A DNA stretch of 64,000 nucleotides from Pelagihabitans pacificus (lineage in GTDB: Bacteria > Bacteroidota > Bacteroidia > Flavobacteriales > Flavobacteriaceae): the NCBI RefSeq assembly GCF_009371985.2, contig NZ_VIKU02000004.1:248001-312000 (forward strand), given 5' to 3'. Of this stretch, positions 43,875-53,998 are shown piece after piece. Under the pieces are notes generated by a model. It was not told the DNA's origin, searched no databases, and worked only from the letters and a program-made list of their open reading frames with translations. Within the stretch, counting starts at the first letter, position 1; each line of letters starts with the position of its first letter. Both the position numbers and the translations under genes were made by a program.

Positions 43875-44873
43875 TTAATTGGCAAGCCCTTCTTTTTTCA
43901 TCGCACGGCGATAATTCATGGCGACGGCGTCAAACTTGAGATGTAATTCCTCGGTAAAATCAAAAGGTACCTGCTCGGGTCGTTGCGACTCTACGATTCG
44001 CTTGTCCTGATCGAATATGACCTGTTCGAAATCCTGTAAGATGGTATCTGGATCCCCTAGGTCATAGTTGCGGCCGATCACGCAGTAGCCACGGCACTTA
44101 TTGGCAGAAACGGGTTGGGAAACAAAAAAATAGATCATCCCTTCCTCTCCACCCCATCCCAAACGGAGTACGATGGTATAGGGGAGATATAAACGGTATA
44201 GGCTCCGTCGTTCTGGTCGTATCACGTCATCATTGGCAAAAACAGGATAATCTTCACTGTTGCTTGCCTCTGGCCGTACTATTGAATAATACAATACGCC
44301 CTCTTTAATTTCTACGTTGTAATCTGGGACTAGGGGCCGTTCGGGATCGCCCAATAACCCGGGATGTACCCATGGAAAATGCCCGAAGTCGGTAAAGTTC
44401 TCCACTTGGCGCGAGGCATCACTTTTCCACTCAAACGGACCTGTATTTACCCATTTCCATTCATCATCTTTATATTCGGGTATATCGGGTAAAGCGTATA
44501 TCGGGTCTTTAATGGCTACCCAGACCAAACCGAATTTTTCCTGACAGTGATATACGGGCGTTCTTGCCTTTTTTGGAATTTCGGCATCGGGTGCCTGTGG
44601 AATGTGCACGCAAGCGCCGTTTTGGTCATATTCCCAAGCATGATAAGGGCATACCAGGCAATTTTCCCTGATCCAGCCCAATGATAAGGCGGTACCTCGA
44701 TGAACACATAGGTCCCGCATGGCATGGGCCATACCGTCGACGCTTCGCCAAATGACCACCGCTTGGTCCAGTAAAAAAGTGCCATAGGGAGTATCGCCAA
44801 TTTCATGACTATAGCCCACCGGATGCCAGCAGGAATAAAGTTTTTCTGGAAAAGTACGGGTCAGTGGCGTCAT
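43875..44873 (-). CDS. Rieske non-haem iron oxygenase (ring-hydroxylating type, alpha subunit)
   Basis: Oxygenase of 332 aa from the ATG at 44873. The Rieske [2Fe-2S] site is C-x-H (CVHRG) and C-x-x-H (CPYHAWEY), 17 residues apart, and the mononuclear iron site begins [11 protein letters not shown] with two His ligands. This is the PobA/VanA-like class of aromatic ring-hydroxylating or demethylating oxygenase alpha subunits, usually needing a separate reductase. No reductase gene is nearby. The substrate is not readable; a methyl ether or quaternary amine is possible. Start TTG at 44876 is less likely. Confidence 0.88.
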   Translation of the reverse strand: MTPLTRTFPEKLYSCWHPVGYSHEIGDTPYGTFLLDQAVVIWRSVDGMAHAMRDLCVHRGTALSLGWIRENCLVCPYHAWEYDQNGACVHIPQAPDAEIPKKARTPVYHCQEKFGLVWVAIKDPIYALPDIPEYKDDEWKWVNTGPFEWKSDASRQVENFTDFGHFPWVHPGLLGDPERPLVPDYNVEIKEGVLYYSIVRPEASNSEDYPVFANDDVIRPERRSLYRLYLPYTIVLRLGWGGEEGMIYFFVSQPVSANKCRGYCVIGRNYDLGDPDTILQDFEQVIFDQDKRIVESQRPEQVPFDFTEELHLKFDAVAMNYRRAMKKEGLAN

Positions 44874-44900
44874 CAATTTAATGTTTTCTCCTTTGGAAGG

Positions 44901-46454
44901 TCAATCCTTTCCGCCATCCCTGTTGGCTGATCTTGGTTCGGGCCAAACGCCTTTTTTTCCGGTCCGTGGATCGATGCCTAGCACTGCTTTTTCCCGAGAC
45001 GTTTTTTCGGGGTCTTCACTAGCCATATAGGCTAAGACAGCTGTAAGGATGGCGTTGTTTCGAACATCGTCGAATACAATTTTATCATAGGTGTCCAAAT
45101 TGGTATGCCAGGTATAGTCCCGGTAGCTCCAGCTGAGGGAACTCAACGAAAAACCAGGAGCGCCTTTGGCTACAAAAGAGGCGTAATCGGAACCTCCACG
45201 ACCCGGATTCCCTGGAAAGGTAGTTTCGATATGCTGGGTGATTTCTTTAGGGACCGCTTCCAACCAACGGCCCAAATAGTCATACGAATGCAAAAATCCT
45301 TGTCCTGAGATTCGTACTACCCGTCCCGTACCGTTGTCTTGATTGAACAAAGCCTGAAGGCCTTCCACGACTTCTGGATGGTCTTCCACATAGGCCCGCG
45401 AACCGTTGAGTCCCTGTTCCTCGCTTCCCCAATGGCCGATAACGATGGTGCGTTTGGGGTTGGGATATATTTTTTTAAGAATGCGTGCCGCTTCCAACAT
45501 GGTGATGGTACCTGTTCCATTGTCGGTGGCTCCCGTAGCACCGTCCCAAGAATCAAAATGGGCCGATAGCACGATGTATTCATTGGGTAGCTCCTTGCCG
45601 GGAATGGTTGCTATGGTGTTGAATGTGGGTACGGTGCCTAGTTCCTTCGATTCGGCTACTACTTTGATAAGTGGTTTTTCACCATGCTCTACCATGCGAT
45701 AGAGCATACTGTAATCTTCCAAGGAAAGGTCCACCACTGGGACTTTTTTGGTACGGGCACTAAAGATTTTATTCGCACCAAACCCATCGGACCAACGGGA
45801 CTGTACAATACCAACGGCTCCGGCCTCCTCCAATGCAGCATTGATGGTTCTGCCGGTATAGCCCGTATTCTCAAGGTTTTGACGCCATGCTTTTTCTTGG
45901 GATTCTCGGGCGGTTTTCATTTTTTCCAAGGATTCCGGCGTAGCAAATTCTTCCCAATTGTAATCGGGACGGCCCGTAGGTTGGTTCATTGAGACAAGAA
46001 CGAACTTTCCTTTAACAGCAGGCAGCCATTTCGAAAAGGCCACAGAATCGGATACTTCAGGGAGTGTGATCAGTGCGGCGGTAATTCCTTTTTTTGAAGT
46101 ACTTGGGCTCCATGCCAACTGCATTCCGCTTAGGGAAACCACACGGGGCGCAACTAAATCGATATGGGTAATGCCCCGTTCCCAACCACGCCACTCGCCC
46201 CAAGTTTCGTTCGTTGCTTCGATACCCCATTTCGAGTACGTATGAACCGCCCATTCATGGGCCTTTTTCATTTGGGGGGTGCCGACCAATCTGGGGCCGA
46301 TCACATCCATCAATTCATAAGCAAGCTGTTCTAGTTGGGAATTCTCGGTGGCTTCTTTTTGAATTTGTGCGACAATTTCCTCCGTAGATTGTGCAGGGGA
46401 AAAGGTGCTTGTGAGTAGTAAAAATAAAATGGCAATTGGTAATCTTTTTTTCAT
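44901..46454 (-). CDS. M28-family zinc aminopeptidase, exported
   Basis: Exported peptidase of 517 aa from the ATG at 46454; signal peptide ends TFSPAQ. The di-zinc residues of M28 are visible: SAHFDSWDGATGATDNG gives His and the bridging Asp, EEQGLNGS the catalytic Glu and metal Glu, FNQDNGTG an Asp, and YTWHTNLDTYD the last His. A PA-domain-like insert lies around residues 130-250, as in glutamate carboxypeptidase II. It should remove N-terminal residues from peptides in the periplasm. It lies in the minus-strand series with the Rieske gene. Confidence 0.93.
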   Translation of the reverse strand: MKKRLPIAILFLLLTSTFSPAQSTEEIVAQIQKEATENSQLEQLAYELMDVIGPRLVGTPQMKKAHEWAVHTYSKWGIEATNETWGEWRGWERGITHIDLVAPRVVSLSGMQLAWSPSTSKKGITAALITLPEVSDSVAFSKWLPAVKGKFVLVSMNQPTGRPDYNWEEFATPESLEKMKTARESQEKAWRQNLENTGYTGRTINAALEEAGAVGIVQSRWSDGFGANKIFSARTKKVPVVDLSLEDYSMLYRMVEHGEKPLIKVVAESKELGTVPTFNTIATIPGKELPNEYIVLSAHFDSWDGATGATDNGTGTITMLEAARILKKIYPNPKRTIVIGHWGSEEQGLNGSRAYVEDHPEVVEGLQALFNQDNGTGRVVRISGQGFLHSYDYLGRWLEAVPKEITQHIETTFPGNPGRGGSDYASFVAKGAPGFSLSSLSWSYRDYTWHTNLDTYDKIVFDDVRNNAILTAVLAYMASEDPEKTSREKAVLGIDPRTGKKGVWPEPRSANRDGGKD

Positions 46455-46521
46455 AATATGGGTCATTTTACGCAATCTGCTTTACTAAATATAACAATTA
46501 AGAAAGTGTCTTGATTCTGTT

Positions 46522-46965
46522 TCATCTTATCTTCAACGAATCGATATAGCTAGGTAGGCTTTCCTTAATAAAATAATTCCATCCTGCGGTGCAACTTTCC
46601 CGTGTAAATTCGGGAACATCGTCGGGATAGCTTTCGATACCATAGCATCGGAGGGTCAAGATCGATTTTTCGCCTTTTTGTTCAAGCTCGAAAACAGTGT
46701 AAGAATCGACTTCGTACCCCATGAAAGACCAGCTATATACCAATTGTGTGGGTGGCCGAACTTCGGTTACCTTCCAAATATGTAAAAAATCCCGTCCATT
46801 CGATTGCACGTTGAATCGGGTTTCAAAGCCCACCTCGGGCTTAAAGGCGGGAATGTTATCAAAATACCAGCACTTCATTTGATCTACCTCGGTGATGGCT
46901 GTCCAGATATTTTCCAAAGGGGTGTCGAATTCCTGTGTAACCACCACGGGTATGGGAGGTTTCAT
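46522..46965 (-). CDS. SRPBCC/AHSA1-type START-like protein
   Basis: A 147-aa protein of the SRPBCC fold. VVTQEFDTPLENIWTAITEV is the opening strand-helix, MKCWYFDNIPAFKPEVG the pocket loop, and the terminal helix (GWNYFIKESLPSYI) closes the cavity. AHSA1-type members bind small ligands or act as Hsp90-ATPase activators, but no role is known here. It starts 6 bp after the stop of the M20 hydrolase gene. Confidence 0.85.
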   Translation of the reverse strand: MKPPIPVVVTQEFDTPLENIWTAITEVDQMKCWYFDNIPAFKPEVGFETRFNVQSNGRDFLHIWKVTEVRPPTQLVYSWSFMGYEVDSYTVFELEQKGEKSILTLRCYGIESYPDDVPEFTRESCTAGWNYFIKESLPSYIDSLKIR

Positions 46966-46971
46966 ACGATT

Positions 46972-48264
46972 TTATTTTAATGTCTTGTCCAGCGCCAACA
47001 GGGTATACAATAAAACGTTGGCCCCTTTGGCCATATCTTCGGGGGAGGTGTACTCTTTTGGGGAATGACTGATACCCCCCTTACTGGGAACGAAAATCAT
47101 TCCCGTGGGAGCGATGGTCGCCATATCCTGTGCATCGTGCCCCGCGCCGCTGGGCATTTGATTGGTGGACAGCCCCAATTTTTCAGCTGCTTTTTTGATT
47201 TCCTCTTGAATGGAGGGATCGGTCAAGGCAGGATCGGCCGTCGTATCGAGCGGTCGAAATTCGATTTTGACATGGGAAGCGTCGGCAATTTCCTCCCCTT
47301 TTTTCTTGATTGCCTGGAACACTTCTTCAATAACTTCGGAAGAAAGATCTCGAATCTCCAGGCTAGTGACGACCTTTCCTGGAATGACGTTTGGTGCCCC
47401 TGGCTCGGCCTTGATACGACCCACGGTGCCCACCTGTCTTCCCTCAAAACTATTGGTGATGTCATTCACGGCAACTATAAATTTCGCAGCGGCTAAAAGC
47501 GCATCCTGTCTGGCGTTCATAGGGGTGGTGCCGGCGTGGTTGGCAAAGCCTGTAAATTCCACATCCCACCATTTGAGTCCGACGATGCCTTCCACAACAC
47601 CGATATCAATACCTTTTTGCTCCAGAATTCCACCCTGTTCAATGTGCAGTTCCAGAAAGGCGGCCATCGCCCCTTCGTCGCGTTTTACTTCCGCAATTCG
47701 AGTGGTGTCCCCTCCGAGACGCATGATACCTTCGCCCATGGAGTAACCCGTACTATTGACTACTTCAAACGCTTTTTCGCTCAGATGCCCGCTTATGGCC
47801 CGACTTCCCATGACCCCGCCTTCCTCATTGGAAAAGATGATGACTTCCAAGGGATGTTTGGTCTGGATGTTATTTTCGTTGAGGGTCTCGACGACCTCCA
47901 AAGCGGCCATCGATCCTACACAACCGTCGTAATTGCCTCCATTCGGTACGCGGTCGATATGGGAACCAAAGGAAATGGGTTTGAGGTCTTTTTTTCCTTT
48001 TCGGGTGCCAACGATGTTTCCGGCGAAGTCGATATGGGTTTCCAAGCCCAGGTTGACCATGGTGTTCATCACCCACTGTCGAGCCTCGATATCGGCATCG
48101 CTAAATGCCACCCTCTCGGTTTCCCCGTTTTCTTGAAGTCCATAACTCGCAAGTTCCAGGATGCGGTTTTCCAAACGTCCTTGATTGATCAAGGGTTTGG
48201 ATTTTTGGGCAAGAAGGGTACTACCAACGAAGAATAACAGTACTGAAAACAAGCGTAAAGGCAT
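46972..48264 (-). CDS. M20-type amidohydrolase (carbamoylase/allantoate amidohydrolase-like), exported
   Basis: Zn hydrolase of 430 aa with a signal peptide ending STLLAQ. Metal ligands: GSHIDRVPNGGNYDG (His, then Asp), FSNEEGG (Glu-Glu), LELHIEQG (His), and a late MPSGAGHDAQDM (His). The dimerisation domain has FTGFANHAGTTPMNARQDAL. This matches the allantoate amidohydrolase / N-carbamoyl-amino-acid hydrolase branch (AllC/HyuC) rather than simple peptidases. Secretion is unusual for that branch, which acts in the cytosol in E. coli. Substrate unknown. Confidence 0.88.
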   Translation of the reverse strand: MPLRLFSVLLFFVGSTLLAQKSKPLINQGRLENRILELASYGLQENGETERVAFSDADIEARQWVMNTMVNLGLETHIDFAGNIVGTRKGKKDLKPISFGSHIDRVPNGGNYDGCVGSMAALEVVETLNENNIQTKHPLEVIIFSNEEGGVMGSRAISGHLSEKAFEVVNSTGYSMGEGIMRLGGDTTRIAEVKRDEGAMAAFLELHIEQGGILEQKGIDIGVVEGIVGLKWWDVEFTGFANHAGTTPMNARQDALLAAAKFIVAVNDITNSFEGRQVGTVGRIKAEPGAPNVIPGKVVTSLEIRDLSSEVIEEVFQAIKKKGEEIADASHVKIEFRPLDTTADPALTDPSIQEEIKKAAEKLGLSTNQMPSGAGHDAQDMATIAPTGMIFVPSKGGISHSPKEYTSPEDMAKGANVLLYTLLALDKTLK

Positions 48265-48349
48265 GGGTTGGATAATTTGCCCTTAAAGTATGAAATAAAA
48301 TTTAGTGTAAGACTGCTATCAATAACCAAATATCTCCGGTTGCCTTAAC

Positions 48350-49642
48350 CTAATTTCTCAGGTCGATCACGCTGATCGGTTTTCGGCCCAATTTCGACAA
48401 CCGCAACTTCTGGATCTCCTCTATCGGTCGGAATTCAATGCCCGGGGTGACCCTAAGCTTGGAACGAAAATGGTCTTTGATTCGGTGCAACAGATCGTTG
48501 GAAGGTTTTTTTGTAGCTAATTTGATGCGTATTTCGTCCGTTCCGATTTCGTTGTAATAGATTTCGATTACAAAACTATCCACTTCGGTAAAATCGTTCA
48601 ATGCATTATGCATCGCCGGTGGATACAACGTGGTGCCCTTGTATTTGATCATTTGTTTTTTTCGCCCGAGCACCGGTCCCAACCGTAGGCTGTTACGACC
48701 ACAGATGCAGGGGTCGGTATGGGCGGTGATAATATCCCCCGTCTTAAAACGGATCAGCGGCATGGCCTGCACTCCCAGGGTGGTAATCACTAATTCACCT
48801 TCCTTTCCGTTGGGAACGGGATTCTCATTTTCGTCCAGTACTTCCACAATAATCAATTCGGGATGTTGGTGTCCTCCTTGTTGGGCGATGCATTCAGTAA
48901 AAGCGGTACTCATTTCAGTGGAGGCGTAGGTCGAATAGAGGTCGATATCCCAATGTGATTTGATGTTCGCTCCCAGCGTGTTTAGCGAAAAGTCTTGGTT
49001 TCGCAACGGTTCCCCGATACAGATGGCTCCCTTTATGCCGGAATCGGATAACGAAATGCCATTCGCATGGGCGTATTGGATGAGTTTTAGAAGAAAGGAA
49101 GGTACTACGATCAGATACGACGGGTGAAATTTGAAGATGGTATCCCATTGCAATTCGGGAATGCCCGCACCGACCCGGATGATACCCGCTCCCAGTTTCC
49201 GTACCCCTAAAAAGTAAGCGAGGCCTGCCATAAATCGGCGGTCCATGGTGGTGGTAAGCTGTAAAATGTCGCTCTCTCCTATACCGGCACAGGCGAACGA
49301 AATGGCTTCGTTATAAGCTAAACGATCTAGGTCTTTATCTGTGAGACCAATGGTCACAGGTTCGCCCAGGGTCCCTGAAGTGGTCACAAAATCGATGATC
49401 TTTGACTTGGGTACGCACAAAAAGTCATCATTGTACCTTTGCAATTGATCTTTGGTCGTGGTCGGGATTCCGGTGAGGTCTTCCAAGGATTGGATGTCCA
49501 AGATGTTTATTTTGTGTTGTTTGAAAAGCCTTCGATAATAAGGGGAATGCGCACTTACATAGTGCAGTACCTCTCTTAACTTTTCTTCTTGGAAGGATTT
49601 GATTTCGGAGGGAGTCGCTTGTTCAATTTCAGGAATACTCAA
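48350..49642 (-). CDS. PaaK-like acyl-CoA/adenylate ligase
   Basis: Adenylating ligase of 430 aa that should activate an organic acid with ATP. TTSGTLGEPVTIG is the P-loop-like AMP motif, STYASTEMST the A5-type motif, and FKTGDIITAHTDPCICGR the A7/A8 region. The final domain is PaaK-like (RPIEEIQKLRLSKLGRKP near the end). The start TTG overlaps the stop of the preceding acyltransferase gene as TTGA, so the two are translationally coupled. As last gene of the polyene-type cluster it probably activates a carboxylic acid for the C45-type acyltransferase or for release of the product. Confidence 0.85.
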   Translation of the reverse strand: MSIPEIEQATPSEIKSFQEEKLREVLHYVSAHSPYYRRLFKQHKINILDIQSLEDLTGIPTTTKDQLQRYNDDFLCVPKSKIIDFVTTSGTLGEPVTIGLTDKDLDRLAYNEAISFACAGIGESDILQLTTTMDRRFMAGLAYFLGVRKLGAGIIRVGAGIPELQWDTIFKFHPSYLIVVPSFLLKLIQYAHANGISLSDSGIKGAICIGEPLRNQDFSLNTLGANIKSHWDIDLYSTYASTEMSTAFTECIAQQGGHQHPELIIVEVLDENENPVPNGKEGELVITTLGVQAMPLIRFKTGDIITAHTDPCICGRNSLRLGPVLGRKKQMIKYKGTTLYPPAMHNALNDFTEVDSFVIEIYYNEIGTDEIRIKLATKKPSNDLLHRIKDHFRSKLRVTPGIEFRPIEEIQKLRLSKLGRKPISVIDLRN

Positions 49643-51315
49643 TGTAACCGTCGTTTTAGTTTACGAATATAGCGTTCTACCCGTTCTCGATCGGGAATAG
49701 TGGTAATTTCTTTGGTTTCGGCCTTTTGAAATGCTTGAAACGCCAGCGTATCGTAGCCTCTATTATAATTATAGAGCCCGATGAGATAATGTACTTCCCA
49801 GAACTCGGGATTGCTTTCTTCAAAGGCCTTGAGAACCGATGTTTCCAAACGGGTGCCGGTTCCTATGGCTTTGGTCACCAGTTGGGATAGTTCTCGATAG
49901 CGCTCGTAGTCGCGATAGGCCTCTGTTTCGAGAAAGGGATCCTTGGGAATATTCAATTCGTTTCTGGCAACTGAACTTACTTGCGGATTGGTGTTTCTTT
50001 TCTTAAAGATCTCGTTCAAATCATAGGCAACGAATTCCCCTAATTGATAGGGATTGCCCGATACCCATACCAATAGGTCCTCAGGTTGGAAAACAATGCC
50101 ATGGTGCGCCATTAGCTGGTTCAAGGCCTTTTCGTTACCATAACCAATGGCTTTTTCATCGAGGCCTTCACGGTCCCGTAACAGGTCTACCGCTGATTCC
50201 GGGGTCATTTTGGATTGCTCTTCCAGTAGCTCTTCCATACGTTCGTAACGGTACTGGGAGTGACTTTCCAAAATATGTTTTTGGTTGTCCTTGTCATCGG
50301 CATAGGCGGCACTTTGAAAGTGGTTCGAACAGATTAGTTGGTCGGAGTTTTCCACTTCGTAAACCCCGAATTTTTTCGGTGACACCTCGATGACAGCCGC
50401 TTTTTTATCCTTCGCGCTTCCTACGAAGATAGATTCCGAGACAAAGACCTCACGTTTTTTGGCAATAGTGATGGCTTCCTCGATGGTGGAGGCGTATTGC
50501 AGTATTTCACGGGTTACGATGGAGATGGGAGTCTTGGCCACCAAAGGAATGGAAGACTTGCCGGCATTGATGGTCACCGTTAACCCCTGGTCATTCATGC
50601 CGGAAAGCACCCCGATAAAGCCTCCCCAGGTAACCGACATGAAGTTGTGCCCTTCATCGGGGGCAACAAAGGCGATAATCTTGTTCTTGGCAAAGTCGTC
50701 CCCAGCGTAGAAATCGAAATTACGGCCGATAAGTAATTTCCCATCTTCCGTCTTGTCTCCCCAAGCTGCGAACGAGGAACAACCCACCAACGCCAAGTCC
50801 TGTAGCGCATGTCCGATATCATGTGCCCCATGAAAATAAAGGACCCGTAGGTAGGGTTCCGCTACATGATCGTAGCCCTCGGAGGCGTATTGTGAAAGTC
50901 CGTAAATCTCGGTTTTGAACTGTTCGTCTATGTTGAGATACATCTTTCGATTGTACCACGCCAAAAACTTTTTAAGGAGTCTTTGCTTCCCCTCTGAGGG
51001 AACCAACTCATTGATTTTGTCTATAAAAGTTCGCTCTTGAAATTGAAAGAGCTCTTGTGTAAGGCTTCCGGTCTTCAAACCTATTTCAAATGGATTGCCA
51101 TCGACATAGAGTTCCCACAGTCCTTGTTCGTTTTTGGTCAGGAAGTTGTTTCCTAAGGTAAAGGTGGAATCGTTGAGTTGTTGGCGCTTTGGGATTTGGA
51201 TCTGGTATTGACTTGTATCGGGCAGGTCTTGCAGTGATTTTTTTACCCCACAAGAGGTCAGTAGGAAAAAGATTCCTACGAATTGAACAATAACTTTTAT
51301 GACCCTGTTTGGCAT
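49639..51315 (-). CDS. C45-type acyltransferase/hydrolase, lipoprotein
   Basis: Predicted autoproteolytic acyltransferase of the isopenicillin-N acyltransferase (C45, Ntn-hydrolase) class, 558 aa. The lipobox LLTSCGVK (about Cys22) anchors it in the envelope. LVGCSSFAAWG holds the Gly-Cys site (Cys179), where self-cleavage would free the nucleophile; IGRNFDFYAG and VTWGGFIGVLSGMNDQGL are typical of the fold. The C-terminal 130 residues are helical and TPR-like. Family members form or break amides. The gene is coupled with a PaaK-like ligase (TTGA overlap), so an activated acid could be its acyl donor, although their predicted locations differ (envelope versus cytosol). Start ATG chosen over the GTG at 51318. 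Confidence 0.82.
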   Translation of the reverse strand: MPNRVIKVIVQFVGIFFLLTSCGVKKSLQDLPDTSQYQIQIPKRQQLNDSTFTLGNNFLTKNEQGLWELYVDGNPFEIGLKTGSLTQELFQFQERTFIDKINELVPSEGKQRLLKKFLAWYNRKMYLNIDEQFKTEIYGLSQYASEGYDHVAEPYLRVLYFHGAHDIGHALQDLALVGCSSFAAWGDKTEDGKLLIGRNFDFYAGDDFAKNKIIAFVAPDEGHNFMSVTWGGFIGVLSGMNDQGLTVTINAGKSSIPLVAKTPISIVTREILQYASTIEEAITIAKKREVFVSESIFVGSAKDKKAAVIEVSPKKFGVYEVENSDQLICSNHFQSAAYADDKDNQKHILESHSQYRYERMEELLEEQSKMTPESAVDLLRDREGLDEKAIGYGNEKALNQLMAHHGIVFQPEDLLVWVSGNPYQLGEFVAYDLNEIFKKRNTNPQVSSVARNELNIPKDPFLETEAYRDYERYRELSQLVTKAIGTGTRLETSVLKAFEESNPEFWEVHYLIGLYNYNRGYDTLAFQAFQKAETKEITTIPDRERVERYIRKLKRRLH

Positions 51316-51399
51316 CACTACAAATAATAACGATCTGAATGTACGGCCGTTTTTTTTACCCTTTCCAAGGGCTTCTTTGGGCTCGGAGGCATCGCATGA

Positions 51400-52269
51400 T
51401 CAGGAGGCCATATTTTTCTCGGTTCTTTTGATTGCAAGCTCCTCTTTATAATCCAACCATTTTTGACCCCAATACTTTCTGGTGAAATTATCGATATTTC
51501 GCATTATCAATACGTTGTACAACATGGTCGCAAAACGGGCCGGCTTTCTTGGGAGGGCTCGTAATGTCATCGAAAAGCCCCCGTTTAGATACCGAATCGA
51601 ATGCCAGTAACCACTTGGCATATACAAGGCATCCCCGTGTTTCATTTCGGCCCGAATGCCTTCTGCGTATTGTAAGGCAGGATATTTGTCAAAATCGGGA
51701 TTGTCCATGTCGATGTCTTCGATGTTGTGAATCGAGAAGGGCACTCTATACAGATACTTGGTCTGGGCAGGTGAAAACAGCGTTACAGTCTTATCACCGT
51801 CAAAATGAAAATGCATGCTGTCGGGGAGGTCAATGTCGTAGTGCATAAAAACCTTGCTTTCCCCTCCCCCAAAAAATAGGGCAGGAAGCTTTTTGAAGAA
51901 TTTGAGACCGATATCCGGATACTCAAAATCCTTGAGGAGCTCTGGCATTTCCTTCAAGATGTTGTAAAAGAAAATGCGAAGGTCTGTCGGTTGGGTCTTA
52001 AGGATCTCGATATAATCATATAGTTTCATCTCTTCGGCCGGGGCATAGACACTCTGCTTATCCTTGGCCGGTTCGTTATTGTACAAAGGTACGATTTGGC
52101 CCCCTGCACGTTCTTGTATATAGTCAAGTTTCCACTTTTCATAAGCAGGCCAATCTTTGGTAAGACCGGTAATCAATACAGGGATTTGGGGTTTGTAGAA
52201 ATTTTCTACAAAGTCTTTTTTCGAAATATGCGCTACCCGCGTTACCGGGCTGATTTTAAACTGTCCCAT
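51400..52269 (-). CDS. JmjC/cupin-8-like oxygenase-fold protein
   Basis: A 289-aa protein of the cupin_8/JmjC type. PVLITGLTKDWPAYEKW is the usual start. The iron motif is MHYDIDLPDSMHFHF (His-x-Asp), and GDALYMPSGYWHSIRYL supplies the second His. So a 2-oxoglutarate/Fe(II) hydroxylase activity is likely, on a protein or small molecule. It lies inside the polyene-type cluster between the C45 acyltransferase and the CrtI-like oxidoreductase, and may tailor the product. The chosen ATG (52269) is better than TTG at 52281. Confidence 0.85.
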   Translation of the reverse strand: MGQFKISPVTRVAHISKKDFVENFYKPQIPVLITGLTKDWPAYEKWKLDYIQERAGGQIVPLYNNEPAKDKQSVYAPAEEMKLYDYIEILKTQPTDLRIFFYNILKEMPELLKDFEYPDIGLKFFKKLPALFFGGGESKVFMHYDIDLPDSMHFHFDGDKTVTLFSPAQTKYLYRVPFSIHNIEDIDMDNPDFDKYPALQYAEGIRAEMKHGDALYMPSGYWHSIRYLNGGFSMTLRALPRKPARFATMLYNVLIMRNIDNFTRKYWGQKWLDYKEELAIKRTEKNMAS

Positions 52270-52378
52270 TTTCAAGTTCAAGTGTCAAGTTCGGATACAA
52301 ACACAAATTCAAAAGTCAAATACAATTTCAAACCACGTAGTAAAGTCTTTTTTCTCTTCTCTATTTTCTGTTCTCTTT
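52270..52378. repeat. Degenerate TTCAAG-rich spacer
   Basis: The 109-bp gap contains loosely repeated TTCAAG/TCAAA words (TTCAAGTTCAAG, GTCAAGTTC, ATTCAAAAGTCAAA). Low-complexity, probably without a coding role; slippage could produce it. Confidence 0.3.
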
Positions 52379-53926
52379 CTACTCTTCCAACGTTGTTTCC
52401 GGTAATTCTACTCCTTTCGTAATTTTATTCAACAGGTATTCCCCGCCTACTATTTCGGAGCAGGTAAGCACGCCGCTAATGGTCACCCCTAGAATACCGT
52501 GCATGTTAAGGCTTTGGCCCGTGAAAAACAGATTTGGAATTCGGGTACGGGGCGAAATGAACGATTTCAACGGATTGGCCACATCTTTCACATAGCCGTA
52601 CATCGACCCCCGGTTACAACCGATATAATCCCTGTATGATAAAGGTGTTGAGGTGTGCACCGATTGAATGCACTCCCGTATGGTCGGAAACTTCTTTTCC
52701 AGTTCATCCAGAAAGATTTCGGTCTTCACCTTTTTAAACTCTTCGTAGGTCTCCCCACGACTGTTCTTGTTCGCCACCGTATTGAAGGTATCGGTCCAAG
52801 GCGCTACTTCCTCGTAACGCATATAGCTGATAGCGGTCAGCTGGTCGCCCCATTCATCTTGGTTTTTACGAACGCCCATAGAGACCATGTAGGTTTCGGG
52901 CCAACTTTCTTCCGTGTATTGATGGCCGTTCCAAACGGCATTGTAGTCCTTAAAATGATAGTAGTTTTTGTTCAGGTACGGGAAGGTCTTCGGTTTCAGT
53001 ACGATGTGGACACTAAAGGCCGAGATTGTGCTGTCGATTTCCTCTATACGCTTGCCATACGATTTTCTAAAATGTTGCTCTCCCACTAATTTTACCGTAG
53101 TCTTAGGTTCTATGTTCGAGATAAAAAGGTTCCCTTTGACCACATCGCCTTTTTTGGTCGATACTGAAACGACTTTTTTATCTACAACCTCAAAATCGAC
53201 CACTTCTTGATGCTTATAGGCCTCACCGCCATGTTCTTTTAATTTCCGGATAAGCCTTTTGGTGATTTGGCTACCGCCATTGGCACAACGATACGCACTT
53301 TCGATATAGGAATTGACGGAGAGCGCATGTACGTAAAAGGGACTCTTTTCGGCATCACCCGCATACAAGAGGTTCGATCCTGCTAGGACGGCCCGCAACT
53401 TTTCGTTTTCCGTAAGGGAGTCGATATAGGGTTTTGCCGGAGTGGCGAACATATCGGAATCCTCATAATAGGGTTTCCCGACTTTTAGATTATAAAGTGG
53501 AAATTTTTCGCAGGTTTCCCGTAGTTTGGCCGTATATTTTTTGATTGCGTCGGCCTCTTCAGGAAACTGGGCGATCAAGCTATTTTCAAAATTCTCGTAG
53601 CCCTGTGCATGGGGATATTCCTTGGGATCGTTGTCAAAAGTAATGATGTCAAAACCATCCTCGTTGAGCTGAATAAACTCAAGGCCGTCTAAAATATCCA
53701 AATACTCAAAATATCGGTACAGGTTCTGCCCTTTGGAGAGCCCACCCAAATAGTGCACCCCCGTATCGAAAATGGTTTTCTCACGGACGAAGGTTTGTAG
53801 ATTGCCCCCGTATTGGTTGTTCTTTTCGAGCACACAGACCGACTTTCCCTCTCGGGCCAAAATGTTTGCCGCCACGAGTCCGCCCATACCGCTTCCGATA
53901 ATCACTACATCATAGTGCTCCTTCAT
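52379..53926 (-). CDS. CrtI/CrtISO-like FAD oxidoreductase
   Basis: Flavoprotein of 515 aa similar to phytoene desaturase, carotenoid isomerase and all-trans-retinol saturase. VVIIGSGMGGLVAANILAREG is the FAD fingerprint (G-x-G-x-x-G), NNQYGGNLQTF and GVHYLGGL the substrate-entry region, and NLFFTGQSLNMHGILGVTISG the closing FAD signature. In flexirubin- and polyene-type clusters such enzymes saturate or isomerise polyene double bonds. It could equally be a plain carotenoid enzyme, but the surrounding genes favour the first. The start has no Shine-Dalgarno, as usual. Confidence 0.88.
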   Translation of the reverse strand: MKEHYDVVIIGSGMGGLVAANILAREGKSVCVLEKNNQYGGNLQTFVREKTIFDTGVHYLGGLSKGQNLYRYFEYLDILDGLEFIQLNEDGFDIITFDNDPKEYPHAQGYENFENSLIAQFPEEADAIKKYTAKLRETCEKFPLYNLKVGKPYYEDSDMFATPAKPYIDSLTENEKLRAVLAGSNLLYAGDAEKSPFYVHALSVNSYIESAYRCANGGSQITKRLIRKLKEHGGEAYKHQEVVDFEVVDKKVVSVSTKKGDVVKGNLFISNIEPKTTVKLVGEQHFRKSYGKRIEEIDSTISAFSVHIVLKPKTFPYLNKNYYHFKDYNAVWNGHQYTEESWPETYMVSMGVRKNQDEWGDQLTAISYMRYEEVAPWTDTFNTVANKNSRGETYEEFKKVKTEIFLDELEKKFPTIRECIQSVHTSTPLSYRDYIGCNRGSMYGYVKDVANPLKSFISPRTRIPNLFFTGQSLNMHGILGVTISGVLTCSEIVGGEYLLNKITKGVELPETTLEE

Positions 53927-53998
53927 GCGTTTTTTGCAATTTTTTTAAGGCTATAAAGTTATGATTTTGTCCTTTAGGAACGAAATGGGTTTAATTAG

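Noticed and set aside
48350-49642. Phenylacetate degradation pathway around the PaaK-like ligase
   Set aside because: No paaABCDE or other pathway genes nearby; the ligase is coupled with a C45 acyltransferase instead.
52270-52378. CRISPR or ordered tandem repeat in the TTCAAG-rich spacer
   Set aside because: Units are irregular and short, and no constant spacer length exists.
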